8,779 nucleotides of DNA from a bacterium. GTDB taxonomy: Bacteria > Patescibacteriota > Minisyncoccia > Phycocordibacterales > UBA918. The position numbers were made by a program, and so were the translations under genes. The notes below the pieces were generated by a model. It worked only from the letters and a program-made list of their open reading frames with translations, was not told where the DNA came from and did no database searches. The DNA lies in assembly GCA_027487145.1 (NCBI GenBank), contig JAIYEC010000074.1, forward strand, positions 1 through 8,779, in the 5' to 3' direction. Position 1 is the first letter of the stretch; each line of letters starts with the position of its first letter. Positions 5,873-8,779 of this stretch are shown here, piece after piece.

Positions 5873-6925
5873 ATGGACGCAGTGATCTTTGATGGGAAGG
5901 AGTACCTAAAAGCATCGATAGTTGCTGAGCGTTTTAACTATACTCAGGACTACGTTGGTCAGCTTTGCCGAGGCAAGAAAGTCGATGCTCGGCTGGTTGG
6001 AAGGGCCTGGTATATAAATCTAGACTCACTTCAGACCCACAAGAAAGCACGCTACAAAGAAAAAAGGCCTGAAAACGTCTTTAAAACCGATATACCAGCT
6101 CCACCGCCAAAGTATCTGTCTCGGATTGATGTAGAGCCTGTACTTAAGAAAAAAACCGTTAAATTAATGAGAAATGTAGGGGACACCCTCAGTGAGTTTG
6201 CGGTTAAGTACGAAAGCGATGATCATTCACTCATTCCGCATATTAATCGAGATTCGGTGAATCATGCTGTTGCTGTATTGCCAGCCGAAGCCGAAGAGTT
6301 AGACATTTCAAACAGCAAAGAGGCCGTAAAAGTAACGAATTTTAAGGCTGATCCGCTCCCCGAGGTCTATTTAAAGGGAAAATTACGAGTTAACGGCCTG
6401 CCAGAGGATTTAGAGGAGGAGCTCAAGGCTGACATCGAACCTCAAGCCCACGTAGTATCTCCCACGATAAAAACTGTTGAAGCCACCCATCACCAATCGC
6501 AAAAAACTGATAGTGAGTTCAAAAAACCAATTAAAATAAAGTTATATCGCAACAATTCAGGTTCTGCAGGGATTGGTACCTCGGTTGGAGGTAGGTCACC
6601 ACACCGAGAATTATTTCAGCCTACAAACAAAGCACATTCTGTTGTACGGCCAATTCCACCAAGACTTAGTGTAAAGCGTCAGGTTCCGGTCCAGGCTAGG
6701 GTCTTCGAACACAGAGCACAGACGGTGCAGGCGCCGAGAAGCGAAACCGTTATTCCGTTCGCTACTTTAAAAGCTGTCTTTATTCTTTTGCTTACTAGTA
6801 CTGCCACGGCGGGTCTTTTGCTGGTACAAAATGTCACAGCTGTCAGTGACAAGTCTACACTTTCTAGCTGGTCAATTTCGTTTGAACAAGTTCAAAAAAT
6901 TGAATCCCTCATAAGCTCAAAATAG
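5873..6925 (+). CDS. Membrane-anchored HTH-domain protein, first paralogue (unknown function)
   Basis: I do not recognise a named family for the whole 350-residue protein. Residues 6-58 form a MerR/excisionase-like winged helix-turn-helix with the pattern Y-T-Q-DYVGQL-x-R and then GRAWYINLDSLQ. The following domain at 6995-7735 repeats it (about 17 identities in 46 aligned positions). Residues 59-290 look mostly disordered, with proline-rich parts (APPPK near 76-80, RPIPPR near 259-264) and a basic stretch just before the membrane. One transmembrane helix runs about 300-321, and a short outer tail of about 29 residues ends the protein. No signal peptide is present, so the HTH should be cytoplasmic and the C-terminus outside. 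This N-in plan resembles RodZ and CadC/ToxR-type regulators, although the HTH class differs. It could bind DNA, or act as a protein-binding anchor. It is followed 69 bases later by its paralogue. Confidence 0.8.
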   Translation: MDAVIFDGKEYLKASIVAERFNYTQDYVGQLCRGKKVDARLVGRAWYINLDSLQTHKKARYKEKRPENVFKTDIPAPPPKYLSRIDVEPVLKKKTVKLMRNVGDTLSEFAVKYESDDHSLIPHINRDSVNHAVAVLPAEAEELDISNSKEAVKVTNFKADPLPEVYLKGKLRVNGLPEDLEEELKADIEPQAHVVSPTIKTVEATHHQSQKTDSEFKKPIKIKLYRNNSGSAGIGTSVGGRSPHRELFQPTNKAHSVVRPIPPRLSVKRQVPVQARVFEHRAQTVQAPRSETVIPFATLKAVFILLLTSTATAGLLLVQNVTAVSDKSTLSSWSISFEQVQKIESLISSK

Positions 6926-6945
6926 AGTTTTATTTATACACAAAC

Positions 6946-6957
6946 AAAACCGGTTTT
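6946..6957 (+). promoter_or_regulatory. 12-bp palindrome upstream of the second HTH gene
   Basis: AAAACCGGTTTT is a perfect palindrome between the two HTH-membrane genes. It overlaps the place where a -35 box for the TATAAT at 6974 should be. It has no loop, so it is a poor terminator hairpin, and it is better read as a possible protein-binding site. Evidence is positional only. Confidence 0.3.
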
Positions 6958-6973
6958 TTATCCGATTTGGCTT

Positions 6974-6979
6974 TATAAT
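6974..6979 (+). promoter_or_regulatory. Consensus -10 box before the second HTH-membrane gene
   Basis: TATAAT is a perfect -10 hexamer. No recognisable -35 box lies 16-18 bases upstream (sequence there is CCGGTTTT-like), so an activator or the upstream promoter may be needed. The expected start near 6986 leaves about nine untranslated bases before the ATG at 6995, without a clear Shine-Dalgarno. Confidence 0.5.
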
Positions 6980-6994
6980 TAAAGCTGAAACGGT

Positions 6995-7735
6995 ATGACG
7001 AGCTTCGTTGAAATCGGGGAGAAAAAATTTCTAAATGTGAAAGACGCATCGCGTCTTTCTGGCTATTCTCGTGACTACATCGGAAGGCTCGCTCGGGAGC
7101 AAAAAATTACCGCCCACCAGATTGGGAGACAGTGGTTCGTGTCGATGGATTCTCTTCAAGCGTACGCCAAGTCAGCTGAGCAAGATTTGCGCAACCGACA
7201 ACAAAAGCTGAGCGAGGAGCGAAGACGTGAACGACAAGCCGTCTTGAGAGAAGAAAGAAAAAAGGTAATCGCTAAAAAGAAAAAAGAAAATCTCCAAGCA
7301 AGAGCTCTTGCAGTCACTGTGCTCACGCTTGGAGTTGGTCTAGGCGTTTTAATCAATACAGCATCAGTTGACCAACTTTCTTCTGATGGGCAGCTTGCAA
7401 GTGCTCCACAAGAAAGTGGTCTTCTTGTAGTAGAAGACGAATTTCTGATTGCTACCGGTGAGGTGGAGGAGACAGTCGTCTCTAAAGGAATTGATTTTTC
7501 GCAAGAATCGATGACTATCTCTACTCTTGATGGCGCTTCTTACGGGGTGATGTTACTGCCTGAAGCAGGTGGCGAACAGCTTTCAGAAGAGGAAGTGAAG
7601 GCACTCTTTTCTGATCCAGTGAGTATTGAACGTGACGAGAAGGGAAATCGGTATGTTGTAAGAACCGCTTCTGACGGAACAAAAGAACGACTTCCGTTTG
7701 CCGTTGTACCAATTGATAAGCCACAAACACCATGA
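6995..7735 (+). CDS. Membrane-anchored HTH-domain protein, second paralogue (unknown function)
   Basis: This 246-residue protein has the same plan as its upstream neighbour but with a different linker and outer part. Residues 7-59 are the MerR/excisionase-like HTH (GYSRDYIGRL at 23-32, IGRQWFVSMDSLQ at 43-55). Residues 60-102 are a highly charged Arg/Glu/Lys helix, probably a coiled coil, ending in the basic KKKK at 94-97. One transmembrane helix spans about 104-121. The remaining 125 residues are acidic and should lie outside, by the positive-inside rule. The outer part has no motif I recognise; the segment 207-239 could form a small beta-rich fold. Its stop codon overlaps the start of the secreted protein gene (ATGA at 7732-7735), so both are probably translated from one mRNA. 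A regulatory or scaffolding role for that surface protein is inferred, not shown. Confidence 0.82.
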   Translation: MTSFVEIGEKKFLNVKDASRLSGYSRDYIGRLAREQKITAHQIGRQWFVSMDSLQAYAKSAEQDLRNRQQKLSEERRRERQAVLREERKKVIAKKKKENLQARALAVTVLTLGVGLGVLINTASVDQLSSDGQLASAPQESGLLVVEDEFLIATGEVEETVVSKGIDFSQESMTISTLDGASYGVMLLPEAGGEQLSEEEVKALFSDPVSIERDEKGNRYVVRTASDGTKERLPFAVVPIDKPQTP

Positions 7736-8779
7736 GTAGTTTTGTGCGTTACAGTCTGGCCTCACTCTTGGTATTGCTTAGTATAAGCATGTCTTTCTCT
7801 GGTCTTGCTACTGCCCTTGCTCAACCTACTCCTACCATCAATTACCAAGGTAAGCTCGCAAACAACACTGGCCTAGCGGTCGCTGATGGTACGTACACTA
7901 TTGAATTTAGGCTATACACTCAAGCGTCTGGCGGCTCTGCTATCTGGACAGAGACCCGTACTGGTGCTAACAAAGTCACCGTTCGAAACGGACTCTTCAG
8001 CGTGATGCTTGGAAGCGTCACTTCACTTACCTCAGTGAACTTCAACCAACCACTGTACTTGGGAGTGAAGGTTGAAGCAGATGCGGAAATGACTCCTCGC
8101 AAAGCGCTTGGTACCGTACCGGCAGCGTTTGAAGCCAGACAACTTGGTGGTGTAGCTTCAACTTCATTCCTTCGTAGCGATCAAGCTGACATCGCTTCAA
8201 GCCTCCTCACGTTTACTGGAGGGTTAATCTCAACTGCGTCTTCTTCAATCAACCGAGCAACGTTTGTGACTGCTACCACTACTAACCTTGTTATCAATGG
8301 CGAACGTTTTACTGACCTCACTGGTACTGGACTCTCAAATACCGGCGGCGTTCTTTCAGTTAACACTAGTGCACTCGGTCTTCTAGGTACTACGAGTATC
8401 AATACTTCAGCCAAGCTTGCAACTATCGTGACTGATGAAACTGGAACAGGAAACCTTGTGTTTTCAGCATCACCAACCCTTACTGGTACTCCTGTCCTCC
8501 CAGCCACTTTCACCATGGGATCTAACTCTTTTATACGGGTTGGTGCTCATAGTCTTACCCTTACTACCACCTGCGCGACTAACGTGACACGTCCAACTAG
8601 TGGTACTCTCTGCGGTACCGCTGCTGGCTCAATAACCTCAGCTCAACTTTTGAGTTCTGTCACTGACGAAACGGGGACTGGCGCAGTCGTGTTCTCAACC
8701 TCACCAACCTTGACCACACCAAACCTCGGTACTCCAAGCGCCGTTACCTTAACGAACGCTACTGGTCTGCCAGTTTCAA
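7732..8779 (+). CDS. Secreted repeat-rich surface protein with phage-tail-like modules (partial, 3' end outside window)
   Basis: An open frame of 349 codons runs to the window edge. Residues 1-30 are a signal peptide: Arg6, a hydrophobic core at about 9-25 and an Ala-Leu-Ala cleavage site before Gln31. Residues 36-135 form a domain beginning INYQGKL, with DGTYTIEFRLYT and IWTE, and ending LGTVPAAFEA. I recall this pattern from many CPR surface proteins; its function is unknown. After it come Thr/Ser/Gly-rich modules. One repeat is VTDETGTG-x-x-VFS-x-SPTLT at 233-250 and again at 310-327, a 77-residue period. TNVTRPTSGTL lies at 283-293, and GTPSAVTLTNATGLPVS runs near the edge. Similar modules occur in phage tail-fibre and other repeat surface proteins. 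Cys281 and Cys294 could form a disulfide. The ATG overlaps the previous stop, and no separate promoter or Shine-Dalgarno is visible. Adhesion or cell-contact is the likely role, by inference. Confidence 0.85.
   Translation, partial: MSSFVRYSLASLLVLLSISMSFSGLATALAQPTPTINYQGKLANNTGLAVADGTYTIEFRLYTQASGGSAIWTETRTGANKVTVRNGLFSVMLGSVTSLTSVNFNQPLYLGVKVEADAEMTPRKALGTVPAAFEARQLGGVASTSFLRSDQADIASSLLTFTGGLISTASSSINRATFVTATTTNLVINGERFTDLTGTGLSNTGGVLSVNTSALGLLGTTSINTSAKLATIVTDETGTGNLVFSASPTLTGTPVLPATFTMGSNSFIRVGAHSLTLTTTCATNVTRPTSGTLCGTAAGSITSAQLLSSVTDETGTGAVVFSTSPTLTTPNLGTPSAVTLTNATGLPVS

Noticed and set aside
7733..7735. TGA as a sense codon (glycine, as in Gracilibacteria)
   Set aside because: Reading through gives only a short tail ending in TAA, while the overlapping ATG opens a frame with a convincing signal peptide. 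No internal TGA occurs in any of the other genes.
8181..8516. Antisense open frame of 111 codons opposite the surface protein
   Set aside because: It mirrors the Thr/Ser-rich repeat codons, gives a low-complexity Val/Arg product, and has no promoter or start signal; the + strand frame has the signal peptide and known modules.

Overview
The window looks like chromosomal DNA from a Patescibacteria/CPR (Parcubacteria-like) bacterium. This is inferred from protein character, not from a marker search. The clues are a SecA with a shortened scaffold/wing region and a cysteine-free C-terminus, an Obg GTPase lacking the C-terminal OCT domain, and genes without Shine-Dalgarno sequences whose -10 boxes sit almost on the start codon. 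A secreted protein with the YQGKL-type N-terminal domain and phage-tail-like Thr/Ser repeats, common in these genomes, points the same way. All genes are on the + strand. TAA, TAG and TGA are all used as stops, so TGA is not reassigned to glycine.

Layout. 2-139 is the end of a Lys/Ala/Pro-rich, histone-tail-like protein, followed by a strong terminator (185-222). 220-344 is a gene-free stretch holding a nested inverted repeat with a perfect 22-bp inner stem. 398-2923 is secA with its terminator. 2993-3334 is a small four-helix membrane protein of the phage_holin_4_2/YvlD type, also with its own terminator. 3416-4378 (obg) and 4405-5802 (gatB) are closely spaced housekeeping genes. 5873-6925 and 6995-7735 are two unrecognised paralogues, each with an N-terminal MerR/excisionase-like helix-turn-helix, a charged linker, one membrane helix and an outer tail. 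7732-8779 is a signal-peptide-bearing, repeat-rich surface protein that overlaps the second paralogue by ATGA and runs off the window.

How it fits together. The left two thirds is core machinery (protein export, ribosome-associated GTPase, Gln-tRNA/Asn-tRNA amidation) arranged as short units with their own promoters. The right third is the most novel part. Two membrane-tethered HTH proteins lie directly upstream of, and the second is translationally coupled to, an exported surface protein. A plausible inference is a membrane-bound regulator or scaffold pair serving a cell-surface adhesin. The sequence alone does not prove that function.
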